Assembly (NCBI RefSeq): GCF_020536995.1
Contig: NC_068357.1
Span: forward strand, 66,829,128-66,893,127
Reading direction: 5' to 3'
Length of the DNA stretch: 64,000 bases
DNA from: Dreissena polymorpha
Taxonomy: Eukaryota; Mollusca; Bivalvia; Myida; Dreissenidae
Shown: piece by piece, positions 26,125 to 38,669 of the stretch
How positions within the stretch are numbered: the stretch's first letter is position 1
Layout: each line of letters starts with the position of its first letter
The notes under the pieces: model-generated
Seen by the model: the letters and a program-made list of their open reading frames with translations, nothing else
Database searches by the model: none
What the model was told of the DNA's origin: nothing
Made by a program: the position numbers and the translations under genes

Positions 26125-26375
26125 CGCGTTCTGAGAAAACTGGGCATAATGCATGTGTGTATAGTGTCGTCCCAGAGTAGCCTGTGCAGTCCGCACAGGC
26201 TTAGCAGGGGCGACACATTTCGCCTGAACAAGATTTTCGGTAAGAATGGACTTCCTTTAAACGAACAATACCATAAAAGCAAAACGTGTCGTCCCTGATT
26301 AGCCTGTGCGGACTGCACAGGCTAATCTGGGTTGACACTTCACGCACATGCATTAAGCCCATTTTTCCCAGAACG
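26125..26375. mobile_element. MITE family A, full length (~250 bases)
   Basis: Inverted ends CGTTCTGAGAAAACTGGGC and GCCCATTTTTCCCAGAACG-like, with inner AGTGTCGTCCCAGAGTAGCC and GCACAGGCTAATC motifs. Confidence 0.86.
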
Positions 26376-27951
26376 ATACATTTAGCATCTAAACTATAAA
26401 TTATCGTTTAAATGTTTTTCCACACAAGAATATCAAATGCTTTTAGGACGACGGTACCTATGCTTAGCATTGTAAGGTATGAACAAAAGGTATATAAAAA
26501 TGCGTCAGTTATCAAAATCAACGACCAATTAACAAAATGCTGCTCCCTATATGGCCTATGATATTTTATTCACATTTCTGTCAATTTCATTTTTATACAG
26601 GAATAATGTCATTTTTCAGTAAACTGATCAAGTTCATTACTAGTATCATATTGACAAAAAACACACAATAGTTTTCAATTGAAAAGCACCTTCTGCTCTT
26701 TTTTTGTTTTCGCCTTCAAATCGCTGTCCAGCTGAATACAGATTTTTCACAATAGTGTTATTTTAATTCACAAAATTGCTTCTTATGTTTTACATACTTT
26801 ATAAAAAACAATCAGAACTGCGAGATTAATACAATAATAATTTAAAACGTTTTTGTTCGTCCAATTAATACACTAGATCAGAATAACCTTTGAAGTCGAC
26901 ATTTCAGCATACATTCATGTGGATAAAAGCAGGTGAGAGCACGTCTCCACTATTAGCGTAAGTAAAGTAAAACGTTTGTGACAAAGTAATTGGGGTATTT
27001 GACAACCAAATATTTTGTATGATTTATCCAGTTCTTTACACTTGATTGGTACATATTCGGTAAAAATACGAAAATATTTATTAGGTATTTTTCTTTGACA
27101 TGGCAATATTCTCTTTTTTAGGCAAAAAATATACATGTAAAACAATACTTAACTTTATTAACAACCACAAAAAATATATATTGTATTTGAATATTATGGA
27201 CAGTTGAAAAAAAGATAAAGTACATAAGCAATTTGAACTTTGAAAACAACCGTTGGTGTCAAACGCCTGCTACGCTACTTTTAATACACACCATTATTCC
27301 ATAATTTTGCATTTTCTTATGTTTGTTCATGCTCCTGTGTCTGTTTTGAAGTTTAATTTGTAAAAAATACATCTGTTTTCAGAAATAATCTTAGAGCATA
27401 ATCACTTAAATTATCGCACATGTATAATAAAATAACTTATTTGGGCGTTGTGTACTTTGTTAAAATAACGTTCTTCACACTAACTGATGGAAATAACCCA
27501 CTTCAGCGCGGATAAACGAGCCGATTTAACATAATTTAAATCCCTTATGTGATTCAATCATTCAATAAACTCAGCTATTGATCAGATATATTTAAAGTAT
27601 TTACTTTAATCCACCTTATTTTATGGTCCATTTTACACGTAATCACTTAATTACCTGTTCGCATTCCGTATCTGACTTCGAAAACAACGCATTTAGAGTT
27701 CCAACTTTTGAAAGTTTGGTATTTAAAATATATGAAAATAGTACACGATTTTATTCGAATTGCAGTCTTAAATATTGTAATGGTACACTAAAACTTAACT
27801 GAACAAAAACATTACACAACAAATCAAATTAAAATGCAATTATTGACATATCTAATTCTTCATTAGATAGCACTGAACGTGCTGATACGTATGAACAGTA
27901 GCATCAGCGAACATTTGAAAAGTGAATCGAATGTATTATACTTCATATGAC
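26376..27951. other. No gene recognised; includes old duplicate of 23.2-23.4 kb
   Basis: AT-rich, with similarity to 23230-23400 near 26900-27030. Otherwise nothing is supported. Confidence 0.5.
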
Positions 27952-28191
27952 CCTCATCGTGCGAAAATGGGTCTTATGCCGTATACGGCCAGAGTAGCTC
28001 CAAACCAGCCTGCGTATCCGCGCAGTTTAGTTATAAGCTATCCTGGCCTCTAATGAATCACAAAACCGTGCTTGATTTTATAGCGGACAGCGATTTTCTT
28101 GACGCGACTGCTCGACTGCACACGCTAGTCCAGAGGTGCGCTTGCCGCATATGACATAAACCTCATTTACGCATGACGTGGCTCACATGAC
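27952..28191. mobile_element. Short MITE with imperfect inverted ends (~240 bases)
   Basis: The left end (GCGAAAATGGGTCTTATGCC) and the complement of the right end (GCGTAAATGAGGTTTATGTC) match imperfectly. The GC-rich interior carries GCCTGCGTATCCGCGCAGT. Confidence 0.6.
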
Positions 28192-28800
28192 AATAGCAGG
28201 TGCTATTAAATCAAAAACTATAATAAAAATTTTCCCATTTGGTTTAACTTTAAAGTCAGTCGACATTAACTTTTAAATGAAATTCATTGTATAAGTCTAG
28301 TGCAAATGTTAATACTGACAACCCTCTGCCAAAAACTGACTTCTGAATTCAGATGGTCACTTGATTAACAAATCATGCAGTCGAGATGAAGGAATTCCCA
28401 CGATGTTTTCAGTATATCAGAACATCTTTATGCATGTTATAAAAGAGTATTGCTAACATTTTACTTCACAAATCATGGCGATTTGTTAACAGTCTGATCC
28501 AATGCTAAACATTTTACTTAAACTATTTTCCTTCATTTCCATCATAGAAGCAGGGGTATGAAATTCGCCGTCCTTAATTACTGAGGAAAGAATAATTTCA
28601 GACTTGTATAATGTTCTTGGTTACATCTCTTAAATATATGAAACGTCCGTACGTAATATATATGTAAACGATTTGTTTCCGGAATACAAACCAATTGCGT
28701 ATTTTTAGTCCATCACAAGTTCAAGAAAATGCGCCCATCACGTGACATTGTATATCAAATATAACATTGACGAATACTTAACATAAACAATCAGAATTCA

Positions 28801-30693
28801 TCATACACATGTCTCTCTCTGAGCCAGAGTTAGTCCCCTTTCCTTCTTTTTCGCCGCTAGCGATGCCTCCAGGGGAGGTAACTTCATAAGCGTTACCGGT
28901 CCTTTCCTGGAGGCAACACCGTGTCCTTGGCGAGGTAGGGTCAGATCTCCGGGAATGTTTCGTGTCTGCATCGATGACTTCATTCTACTTCCTGGGTCAT
29001 AACCCCGGAAACCAGCCTGGACGTGCGACGCTTGCGTTACTCCGGCTTTGGATGTAATGTACGTTTGGGGCCCCTGCGTAGGATTTTCCGCCACTGACAA
29101 CATTTTGTTTGAATTCATCGGAATTTTCTCCGATTGGGGCCTGTTATCCGATTTCTGTTTTATGAGGTTTTTCTCCGTCTTTTGTCGGGCGAGTATCACT
29201 GATTCTGACGTCGGACGAACGTTGGACGTGTGCGGTTGAGACTGCGGCATGAAGCGCCGCTGCAAGCGACGTGAGCGGGTACTTGGCCTTATATCCGGTC
29301 GCTCAATGGGGCGCGACGAAACTGGTTCCGGATTTCGGGGTCGACCATGACTACCGGCGTTTGAACTTGAATGTTTCAGATGCACTTGCGACTTCTCTGG
29401 CCTCTCGGAGCGCAGAGTTGCCGTACTGACGACAGTGTCCGAACGCACAAAATGAGGATCCGCAACGTGCGATTGGGGATAACCGACGAAAGACTCTTGG
29501 CGCTCAGGTCTGTTTCCTACTGCAGCACGCTTAAACTGTTGTTGGTGCTGACTAAGGGGTTGCTGCTGATATTGCTGGTAATCCATTTGGCGATGGTATT
29601 GCGGCTGGTGTTGAGCCGATGGATGCTGTGTCGTCGTCGGGGAGATATGGGGCGCTGGGGCAGGAGAAAGGCGGTGAACCACACTTTCAGGCGGGTCTCT
29701 TTGACTGTTTATGTGTACAACAGACTCGTCATTACTCGCCACAGGTCTTTGGTGACTAACCGAAGCAGGCACCAATGGATGTACCTCTGTCATTTCTTCA
29801 AGAACATCCATAGAATTACCACCGGAGTCCACACTCATATTTTCGTTCGTCAACTCACGTTGCGCAACAATCACTGAATCACAGAAAGCTTTGGCTCGTT
29901 TACTGTCCCGCTTTGCCTGTCGCGTACTAGAAAATCTGTCATACATATTGTTAACACTTTTTACATAATCGTCTTTTTCTTTATCAGCCACCGCTCGATC
30001 CTGTGGCACAGTTTTTGCTTCTACCATGACAATTTTTCGCTCCGACAGCGGAATCGACGCCCGTCCAAGGCGACTTTTCGGCCTGGCGGATTTGGAAATC
30101 CTCCTAATTGACGGCGTTTCCGCGTCTTCAGCGTCCGGATTACCGACACTAACGTCACCTTCGGTCGGCCGCCTGTATTGGTTTCTACGAACATAACTAG
30201 ACTTTGGTCGTAAACTTATATCACGCGTGTCTATCTGTGTTGTAAAAGCATTATCCTTAACCACGGGTATACCGTCATTATGAAATCCAATGGAGGTTCG
30301 AGACCGGCTGGCCCGCGTTCTAGGACGCTCAACCGCAGGATTATCTGCGTTAGTATTCATATTCATATGCGCCTCGCCATTATTATCGGCGTCCCCTTCT
30401 TCCGCTTCCTCGTTAATATCTATATCACTCACTGAACTAGAATCCGTAAGCGTGTCACTATCGCGCGCCGCGTCCTCTTCGCGTATCTGATCGTATTCCT
30501 CTAAAAGTTTAAGATCGTCGTCTAGTTTGTCGTGGGCCTTGTCTTGGTCCCTCAACAACCTTAGGATTTGGTCCGCTTTCGACTGCTTGAAGTTCTGGTT
30601 GATGTGCGAGAGAAGGTGCGTCACATCGTGGCCAGCGCCAATCTCGCTGTGACACACCGCCAACTGGCGCGGCTCAAGACGGAGTCCTGCCAT
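28801..30693 (-). CDS. Uncharacterised, largely disordered 630-aa protein
   Basis: One continuous minus-strand frame of 630 codons. I do not recognise the family. Residues ~1-70 are the most ordered, with a helical, charged, coiled-coil-like stretch (NQNFKQSKADQILRLLRDQD). Then come an acidic Asp/Glu/Ser segment (~75-105), long Arg/Ser/Pro-rich regions (~125-240), a Gln/His-rich tract (~355-395) and a basic C-terminus ending in RETCV. There is no signal peptide or membrane segment, so it is probably cytoplasmic or nuclear. A splice acceptor (TTCATTACAG on the minus strand, AG at 30724-30723) opens the exon at 30722. A three-codon upstream frame (ATG AAC AGC TAA) precedes the main ATG, so the true 5' end lies in an upstream exon. 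Length and composition are well outside the repeat artefacts nearby, supporting a real gene. Confidence 0.85.
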   Translation of the reverse strand: MAGLRLEPRQLAVCHSEIGAGHDVTHLLSHINQNFKQSKADQILRLLRDQDKAHDKLDDDLKLLEEYDQIREEDAARDSDTLTDSSSVSDIDINEEAEEGDADNNGEAHMNMNTNADNPAVERPRTRASRSRTSIGFHNDGIPVVKDNAFTTQIDTRDISLRPKSSYVRRNQYRRPTEGDVSVGNPDAEDAETPSIRRISKSARPKSRLGRASIPLSERKIVMVEAKTVPQDRAVADKEKDDYVKSVNNMYDRFSSTRQAKRDSKRAKAFCDSVIVAQRELTNENMSVDSGGNSMDVLEEMTEVHPLVPASVSHQRPVASNDESVVHINSQRDPPESVVHRLSPAPAPHISPTTTQHPSAQHQPQYHRQMDYQQYQQQPLSQHQQQFKRAAVGNRPERQESFVGYPQSHVADPHFVRSDTVVSTATLRSERPEKSQVHLKHSSSNAGSHGRPRNPEPVSSRPIERPDIRPSTRSRRLQRRFMPQSQPHTSNVRPTSESVILARQKTEKNLIKQKSDNRPQSEKIPMNSNKMLSVAENPTQGPQTYITSKAGVTQASHVQAGFRGYDPGSRMKSSMQTRNIPGDLTLPRQGHGVASRKGPVTLMKLPPLEASLAAKKKERGLTLAQRETCV

Positions 30694-30722
30694 TGTATTT
30701 AGCTGTTCATGGCTCCCGATAC

Positions 30723-32533
30723 CTGTAATGAATGTGTAATTATGTCACATATTTTTCACAATTTCTTGCTTATTATACTGTCACCATTAACCGAAGGAAC
30801 AGACAAGTCAAAGGCTTTTCTTCCGTCTCGTTGATCAATATTTAAAGCGATTTTAAAAAACAGTGTATTGTAACCGGATATAGTGCTAAACAAAATAGGC
30901 TCATGTTCATACCGAACATGACAACGTAGTTAAGAAATGAAGCCATTATCAATTGTTAACTCGTACATAAGCATTCAGTTAGTTTTATGTTTACAACCTT
31001 AAAAAAAGTGATTAAGTCCAACTAATAAATCTTCTTATCAGAAATTACGTATATAGCCATCCCAGTTACGTGGTTTATTTAAGAATATACACAATGCCGC
31101 GATATTTCAATCCCGTGTTTAACGAGTGATACTATTCAACTTAATGCTTCGGCACAGTTTTGGTGTAACTGAACGTATAGATTAGGAACAAAAGCGCCAA
31201 TCAACTGGTTAGAAATGTTTCAATCGAACGAATACTTGCTGTACATAAGTTAGAAACATTGTTACGCGTACTAGCTAATTGGAGAGGATCATGTGTAACT
31301 TAATTGGGTACACATACAAGATTTTGAGTGGAGAAAAGTCGATGATAACATACTTTTGCATTGGAGATCTTTAAAAGTAGCTGCGCGCATTTAATTGATT
31401 TGGATATCGCATTTATATGTGTCATGAAGGCAAAAAAAGAGTTTAATATGTTGGACTAAAGTATTGCTTAGTTACTAGAGAGAACAGATTGACATGTTCG
31501 ATTTTAAGTACACCATTGAAGGAAAAAACAACACTTTTTTATTTTACTAAACATACAGCTTATGTTAAATATGAACGCATACTATTAAAGATTTTTGTTC
31601 ATTAGTCCATACCGGTATATCAGTGCAAAACCAAATTATATACAGCCCAAATGATGAGATTTTAAATATTCACGCTGATAAATTGTATCATTCGATGCGT
31701 ATAATGTATGCGAATAACATTGATGAAAAGTACGCTGAAAAGTAAATTAAAGTTAACAATAATTAAGTAGTTTGATAAGAAACTAAAAGTAATATCTATG
31801 GCAGAATACATTACCAGATTTTACGTTGCAACAGGATGATTCTCACTGAATTATAAACAGTTGGCCATTTACGGTATCAAAGCGTTATGCATTCCTGCCC
31901 CAGCGAGACCATTCAAAAGTGTTTTCATCGCACGTTCAATATATTTGTCGCTAAATAATTCATTTCATTACTAATCATACAAAATTAATAGGCCCTCGTG
32001 TGGTATTATCACGTTAAGGTGCAAAGATTTAATGAATGCAATAATTATATTAATGCTAAATATGTGTACCTGGTCGTTTATGTATATTGTTATGCAGTAA
32101 TAGTTTTGTATTCAACAATTGAAATATAAAATAAATGTATGTGAGTTTAACCATTTTACTCAGAAATGTGATGAAAACAAAAAGAAAGAAAACAGGATTG
32201 TATATTACAAAAATGCGTTTAGTTTGTTTTGAAAACGCTAAAATCATCATTTAAAGGGGAAACAATACACACGATGTTATTCGTCCTAGCTCTTGAGAAA
32301 ATATTCTCTTCCTTAAAATGCTGTCATGACGCTGTTTCACACCGAAAACAATGAATATCTCGTTTAGCGTATTTGGCAACAGACGCACAAATACAAGAAC
32401 TACTTTATGGACAAATGCTTAAATTGATGAACACAATGTCCTCATTAGCCTTTACATACAGTTACATTTACCTTATAAGCCCCTTTTAAATGATAAAACA
32501 TGATTTTATGATACAAGTATCTATTTTTCATTT
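30723..32533. other. Probable first intron of the 630-aa gene; no other gene seen
   Basis: AT-rich, with no frame above 64 codons. It is upstream of the 630-aa exon on the minus strand and presumably intronic. Confidence 0.5.
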
Positions 32534-32779
32534 AAAAACAAGATATGTTTGTGAAACACTATGTCCCCACCCCATATAATTGACCTTTGACCTTGAAGGA
32601 TGACATTGACTTTGACCTTTAACCACTCAAAATGTGCAGCTCCATGAGATACACATGCATGTCAAATATCAAGTTGCTATCTTCAATATTACAAAAGTTA
32701 TGGCTAATGTTAAAGTTTGACGCAAACAAACCAACAAACAGACAGGGCAAAAACAATATTTCCCTCACTGGGGGACATA
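32534..32779 (-). mobile_element. Pearl-like hairpin-headed element
   Basis: Reading on the minus strand it begins TATGTCCCCCAGTGAGGG and ends with ...CACAAACATATCTTGTTTT, the same two ends as the element at 46151-46876. It carries one core unit including GATAGCAACTTGATATTTG. Confidence 0.8.
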
Positions 32780-32966
32780 AAAATAAATATGGCACGAATA
32801 CGAAAAAAAAACACTTTGTTATATATTATCATTTGTTGTTATGTTATATAAAAATGATGTATATAATAGATGAGATAAAGGTTGAAAAAGGAAATATGCG
32901 ACAAATTAAAAATAACACATAGCAATAAAAAAAAACAGCAAAACCGAACATGTTAGAATGCAGTTT

Positions 32967-33193
32967 AACCCATTTATGCCTAGCGTCTAGAAAAAAAGGC
33001 CTTAGCAAACATCGTAGACCCAGATGAGACGCCGCATGATGCGGCGTCTCATCAGGGTCTGCGGTGTTTGCTTAAAGGAATTTCTGTAAGAAATATTCTT
33101 AATATAAAAATAAATATTATAGACATCCCTTATTTTGGAAATAAATTGATCCAATTTAGAAGGATGGAAGAGTACACTAGGCATAAATGGGTT
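32967..33193 (-). mobile_element. MITE family B
   Basis: Complete inverted ends AACCCATTTATGCCTAG, with a perfect GATGAGACGCCGCAT hairpin core. Confidence 0.9.
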
Positions 33194-33684
33194 AAACTAT
33201 AGATTGATGTCAGCATTTCCGAAGACATGCCACATATCAGCGCAACACAAGTGCGAGTTTATTTTAAAAAAATCTTACGTCATAGTTGCTGATGGCGAGT
33301 CGGACAAGAGTATGTCCTTTACAATCAAACTAACATATTAATTATTGAAAACTACTACAACGCATTTTAATAGGTAAATCCCGATATTTTAAACGCATTT
33401 ACAACTTATGACAAATAACTATTTCACTATCTCTCGCTAAACGCTTATCCCGTTGTTTTTCAATAACTCGGAGATCAAATAAAAACGCCACTTACCTACA
33501 TTAGACCGAACCTTAATTAATTTTCCTCGATATTCCTTAATCCAACTGACCAGCGGTCAAAATAAATCCGCGAGTCCGTACGATAGTGGACGGAAATAAG
33601 CGCCTGTGTAAACAACGTTTGGAACCGGAGGCTCCCCGTATCTCACCGTAGTCAGGGTGCTATTTGAAGAGAGTAGGCCCTCAC

Positions 33685-33900
33685 CTATAACACTATTGAC
33701 ACTGAGTAAATATTTTAGACAAAAGGTCCACGACATTAATCACTTGGCCAAAACAATCCACAAAAAGCTCGAGTTCAGATCGATACCGATAGACCCACTT
33801 ATCGCTAAGGTCCGTTGTTCGTAAACGGTACACTGATATAGCAGATTGTTTATCCGAATTAATTAGAGTCAAAATTTGTATCGAAACAATGTGTGTCACC
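33685..33900 (-). other. Possible 5' exon of the 630-aa gene
   Basis: The minus strand has a plausible donor, ATAG/GTGAGG, with the exon ending at 33685, upstream of the acceptor at 30724. A 68-codon frame is open here but its protein is not recognisable, so an untranslated leader is as likely. The link is inferred from position only. Confidence 0.25.
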
Positions 33901-34377
33901 TATGCGCCACGAAATCACATAAACGCGTGTACGGTACAGATTCAGAATTCATACGTATTAAACCACCAGTTCAATATTGCCCGTTCTTCATATTTTTTCC
34001 GCGATGTTATTCCCACGGCGAGTTTGAAAAATCGAATTCTAATTTACCGATGTCCTGTTTTCACGTAAATCAGTGAGCGCGTTGAACAACATCGCTGCAG
34101 GGAGACGAAGTTGTCACCAATATTGGTAACACTGTATGCTGCCTACCTTAACAGTCCCCTCCCCTGTCACTGATCGATCGATCTAGTTCTGACGAAATCG
34201 ATAACAGAGACGTCTTTCATAGATACAATTATCGGAGAAATCTGCCTACTTTATTTTCTTACATGAACGTATCTGTGTATAATTCTAGTTGCTTGAACAT
34301 TTAAATAGTAATGCATATGAGTATAATAAGATACAAATACTATCGTGTTTCAGGGGCTCGTGTTATTAACCCATTTA

Positions 34378-34594
34378 TGCCTAGTGGACTCTCCCATCCT
34401 TCTAAATTGGATCAATTTATTTCCAAAATTAGGGTTGTCTAGTATATTGTTTTCTATATTTAGAATATTTCTTACAGAAATTCCTTTGAGCAAACAGCGA
34501 AGACCCTGATGAGACGCCGCATCATGCGGCGTCTCATCTGGGTCTACGTTGTTTGCCAAGGCCTTTTATTCTAGACGCTAGGCATAAATGGGTT
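34378..34594 (+). mobile_element. MITE family B
   Basis: Complete inverted ends AACCCATTTATGCCTAG and a perfect core hairpin of GATGAGACGCCGCATCATG and its complement. Confidence 0.9.
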
Positions 34595-35000
34595 AACCGT
34601 TGTACAACCAATCTAGTGTGTTGCACTTAAAGATGTCTACATGTTCAGAAAAAACTTTTGTGAAAAAACTTATTGGAAAATGCCAATAAATATAGTATTT
34701 TTCATTTTTTCGCATTTCTTTTATTATCTTAGCATAGATATAGCCATGTCTATTGTGTTGTCACTTGTAGATTCAGTCCTTACTAACATGTGTGGAAAGA
34801 TCTTTGCTACCACGTGCTCCTGAAGAAGGGGTTAGCGCACAATACAGGGGACGTCTCGTTCTTGAGTCGAACTAAGGGCGTGCGTAGGTGTACAGTTGAC
34901 AGTGTAATATGTTATTTGATATACACTGTATATCTAATTTTTTTAATACCCTAAGATATACGACGTTCCAATGGTCAATTTTCGGGAGAAGGGAACATGA

Positions 35001-35155
35001 GAGGTCGCGGTGGTGTAGTGGATGAGGTTTCCGCCTAGCGATCGGGAGTTCGTGGGTTCGCTCCCTACTCGGGGAGCGTTCTCATTATCTCCTCCAATGA
35101 TGCACAAAAGGGCGCTTGGCAGCATACATAGATAGATAGATAGATAGATAGATAG
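35001..35155 (+). mobile_element. tRNA-derived SINE with (GATA)n tail
   Basis: The head shows a pol III A-box-like GTGGTGTAGTGGATGAGG and a B-box-like GTGGGTTCGCTCCC at tRNA spacing. A ~60-base body follows, and the element ends in GATAGATAGATA. This order is diagnostic of SINEs. Confidence 0.75.
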
Positions 35156-35169
35156 ATGCCCCCGGAAGC

Positions 35170-35201
35170 AAGGCTCTCACAGAGTTATGCAACTGCCATC
35201 G
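35170..35201 (-). pseudogene. 32-base Harbinger transposase fragment beside the SINE
   Basis: Identical to 39608-39639. On the minus strand it encodes RWQLHNSVRALD, part of the conserved PIF/Harbinger transposase core. It sits 14 bases after the SINE tail. Confidence 0.6.
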
Positions 35202-35311
35202 TCAGGGAACGTTTACTCAAAATAGGTACGGCCACGCCCCTGATACAAATATGTATTCATTCTCAGTGTAATGCACATTGACAGTTAGTTATTTACTGTG
35301 ACCTATCAAGT

Positions 35312-35424
35312 GTATTCCCAGATATGAGAGACAACACGTTCCGCTTGTATGGTATTTTTCGTTTAGAAGGATGTCTCTTCTTAGCAAAAATCGGAATTTG
35401 GCGGAGAGCGTCGTCCTTTACTAA
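35312..35424. mobile_element. Partial MITE family A
   Basis: Contains TTCCGCTTGTATGGTATTTT and TCTCTTCTTAGCAAAAAT, both family A internal motifs. The ends are missing. Confidence 0.6.
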
Positions 35425-35480
35425 CGCTCGATTGATCATTGTCGGCTCAGGTACTACTTACATGTACCCCGGGTACGAAG
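35425..35480. mobile_element. Fragment of MITE family F end
   Basis: CGCTCGATTGATCATTGTCG followed by TACATGTACCCCGGGTACG matches the terminal repeat of the element at 42301-42772. Confidence 0.7.
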
Positions 35481-35942
35481 TTTGTAAGGTCCTTCCGTGT
35501 CTTAGGCTACATAATATGTGGACCCGAAGTAGATACCAGCACTCTTACCAAATTAATGTACAAGACTAACAAAAGATGGTACCTTCTTTGAATCAGATAC
35601 ATATCACAGCGTTGTAGTTTGTACTGCAAGCTTTTTTCTTTGGTTACGAAAGTGTACACAACTGCGCGAATAAAGGGAGGCAACATGAAATGTCGTCAGG
35701 GTCGTGCACATGAATTATCGTTAAACAAATGGAAGCAATCGGATGCACAACATTTAAGTTATTATATGATGTAAACAAATGTCATTACGCCACGCAATCC
35801 AACAAAGTGTACTTACCGGTAGTGTGTAACTAAAACGCAATAAAAATAGATGCGTGAGTGCTTTTCCTTTGGATCTTAATGATGTTACTCCTTTACAAGC
35901 ACATAACCTTATTGTAAACGCACATCAGTGCCGGTATTCTTT

Positions 35943-36245
35943 TTATTATTCCATATCAGTAAGCTTCTTACAATCCCATTGCATCGGTAAACGTCTTTAA
36001 TCCCATATCAGTATATCTTCCATAATTCAATATCAGTGTACTACGTCTAATCACATATCAGTATACTTAAAATAGTATCATATATCAGTACAATTTAATA
36101 ATCCCGTATCATGAGTGCTCCTTTTATAATCACATATCAGTTTACTGTTCATAATTACATGTTATTATACTTCTCTTATCCCATATCAGTATATCTTTCA
36201 TAACCCGATATCAGTATGCTACTTATAATAACATATCAGTATACT
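35943..36245. repeat. Degenerate ~25-30-base minisatellite (CATATCAGTATACTT)
   Basis: About eleven irregular units built on ATCCCATATCAGTATACTT recur across the interval. Spacing varies, so this is an old array. Confidence 0.75.
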
Positions 36246-36618
36246 TTCGATAGCTTTGACATTCAATTGCCAGCAAAGAAACGCTTCGCAATTGTACACG
36301 CTTGGATATTCGTACCGGTATCCTATAAGATTATTGTTATTAAAATGTAAAGTTAGTGTTCCATTAAAAGAACAAACATTCTATTTGTGAAAATCCAGTC
36401 ATATCACAGATCCTAAGACAAATTTATAGTGCGAGACATAACGTGCTCAGAACATATATATATATGAGATATGAGCAAAATATTTGTAAATTTAAGAAAG
36501 TGTCAAAAATTGAGAAAAACAACATATTGAATTAAATTAAATATTTGAGTTGGTTTTCTGCGAATATACTTCTACTCAACGTGTACCATAAGATAATCGC
36601 ATTTGTCATACCATGTTT

Positions 36619-36832
36619 AACACATTTATGCTTAGTGGACTCTCCCATCCTTTTAAATTGGATCAATTTATTTCCAAAATTAGGGATGTCTAGAATATTT
36701 ATTTCTATATTTAAAATATTTCTTACAAAAATTCCTATAAGCAAACAGCGCAGACCCAGATCATGCAGCGTCTCATCTGGGTATACGCTGTGTGCCAATG
36801 CCTTTTTGAAGACGCTTGGCATAAATGGGTTA
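36619..36832 (+). mobile_element. MITE family B, core partly lost
   Basis: Ends AACACATTTATGCTTAG and ATAAATGGGTT. The core hairpin is shortened compared with 34378-34594. Confidence 0.85.
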
Positions 36833-36961
36833 ATAATTAGGGCTTTCGTGCATTGTTGTGCTTTGTATGCAGCACCTATATAGCAGTTACTTCTCTTTGG
36901 TTCAACGTCTTGTGTGATAGACGAGTTGGTAAGCAAGGTCATTAAGGGCATTACATCCCTA

Positions 36962-37160
36962 GTGGGCGGCTTTGCGGTCTAGAGGTTCACACAAGAGTCG
37001 CCAGTACTCAGGGGTCGGATACCCTGCTCAATCCACTTAACTCACCTATTACACTCAACCTGCTTAGTCTTCCATGGAAGACATTACACCTTGAATTAGT
37101 GTACTCACGATAAATTGCGTTGGCCACTCGATAAATTCAACACGTAGATTATAAGATCAT
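36962..37160 (+). mobile_element. Possible degenerate tRNA-derived SINE
   Basis: GCGGTCTAGAGGTTCACAC could be an A-box region and GGGGTCGGATACCC a B box at suitable distance. There is no clear tail. Confidence 0.4.
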
Positions 37161-38669
37161 TGTTTATATATAACAAAACACATACTGTTGTCACTGATAG
37201 AAATGGCATACACCAAGGAAAACACTTTATCAGGCATAATTTCTGTATACATTGTTAGAACCATTGTTTGCAATTAAAAAGCATGTATGTATACACTATA
37301 TGCTTAAAAATGAATAAAAAAGTTATTAAAAAAATCAACACAAACGCACACACGCACAACCCACTTTGGTCTTGGCGCCATTTTGTAGCCACGGATACGA
37401 TATAATAAATATATAAAGATCGTAATGTGTGTCCACAGGAGGGTAGGGGTGAAAATAAAGCATACACGGACCGATAGAAGGCAATTATAAAATTTGCACT
37501 GAACACCATTTGTAATAAATAATATTTGTATTGAGTCGCGACAGATCAGTATTTACAGGGACATGCTATCTCTTAGCATCATGCTATTCTGTGCGGGCAC
37601 TTCTAATGATATGCATTCGTCTTCAATTTAGTGTTTTACTAAATGCACATAATTGGTTTATAATCTGTTTTTATACTGAGAGCTGGTATGTATTGCGTTT
37701 ACACCTGCAACCGCTGTGCTGATGCGAAAAAACAACATATTGTATTACATATTGAGATAAACGATAACCATGTTGTTAATTTTTAGTGATTCCGACAACA
37801 ACATGGTCATAAACATTTCATTATAAACATTACGAAAATAGTGATATTCAATCATTCTTAAAATAATATTCCTTTCATTAAAATGCGATTAAGTGCACTA
37901 GGTTCATGTGTAACTCTGTTTTGTTTGTGTATTTATTTTTATACAAAAAAATGCATGAGGTAAAAGTATTGTCCCTTTAAACTTAAATATTAGTGGCGTC
38001 GGCAAATTTATATGATTTGCAAATAACAATTTATATATTATGGTAGCACCATTAGTTCGCGAATATGTCCATTGGAACATGCATGAAAAGATCAACACTA
38101 ATTTATTTCATAACTTATGTTTGTTCAACTATTTAAAACTACCCATGTTAGCAGATTTGCCGTTAGTCTGTTTATGTTAAACGTTTATAAATTGTATTCG
38201 GCTCATCTATTTTAAAATCGTTTCAACATAATACGTATAGAAGGAACAAATTACCAAAATAAATATTTACTAATTGAAATGGACCCATGTTCGTGTTTTT
38301 ATAATGTATTTAGGAATGTTTTGTGGCCATTCACTCCGTGATATTGTAGTCACCCTCGGAGACTACTTAGATTAACAAAAGTACACTTTATGCATTCCGG
38401 TCTCCACTCTTATCAGAAAACTATTCTACAGAAGCTAAATATGTAATATACATACACGATTGTGGGTCAGTAAGCAGTTATTTCATATAGCCATGAGGTA
38501 GAACACATGATGCATATAGAAACACTTACCGGTATATCGGAAACAACATATGGTTCAAAATACCCATAGTTGTTTCTCCAACTCTACGAATGAGTCTTCC
38601 GTTTAACACACAAGCTAATACCGAATCCGTTCGTTCAGTTTTGTATAACATATAAGCATTGAGATTTGG
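37161..38669. other. No gene recognised
   Basis: AT-rich, with several frames of 60-84 codons on both strands but none with domain, signal or splice support. Confidence 0.55.
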
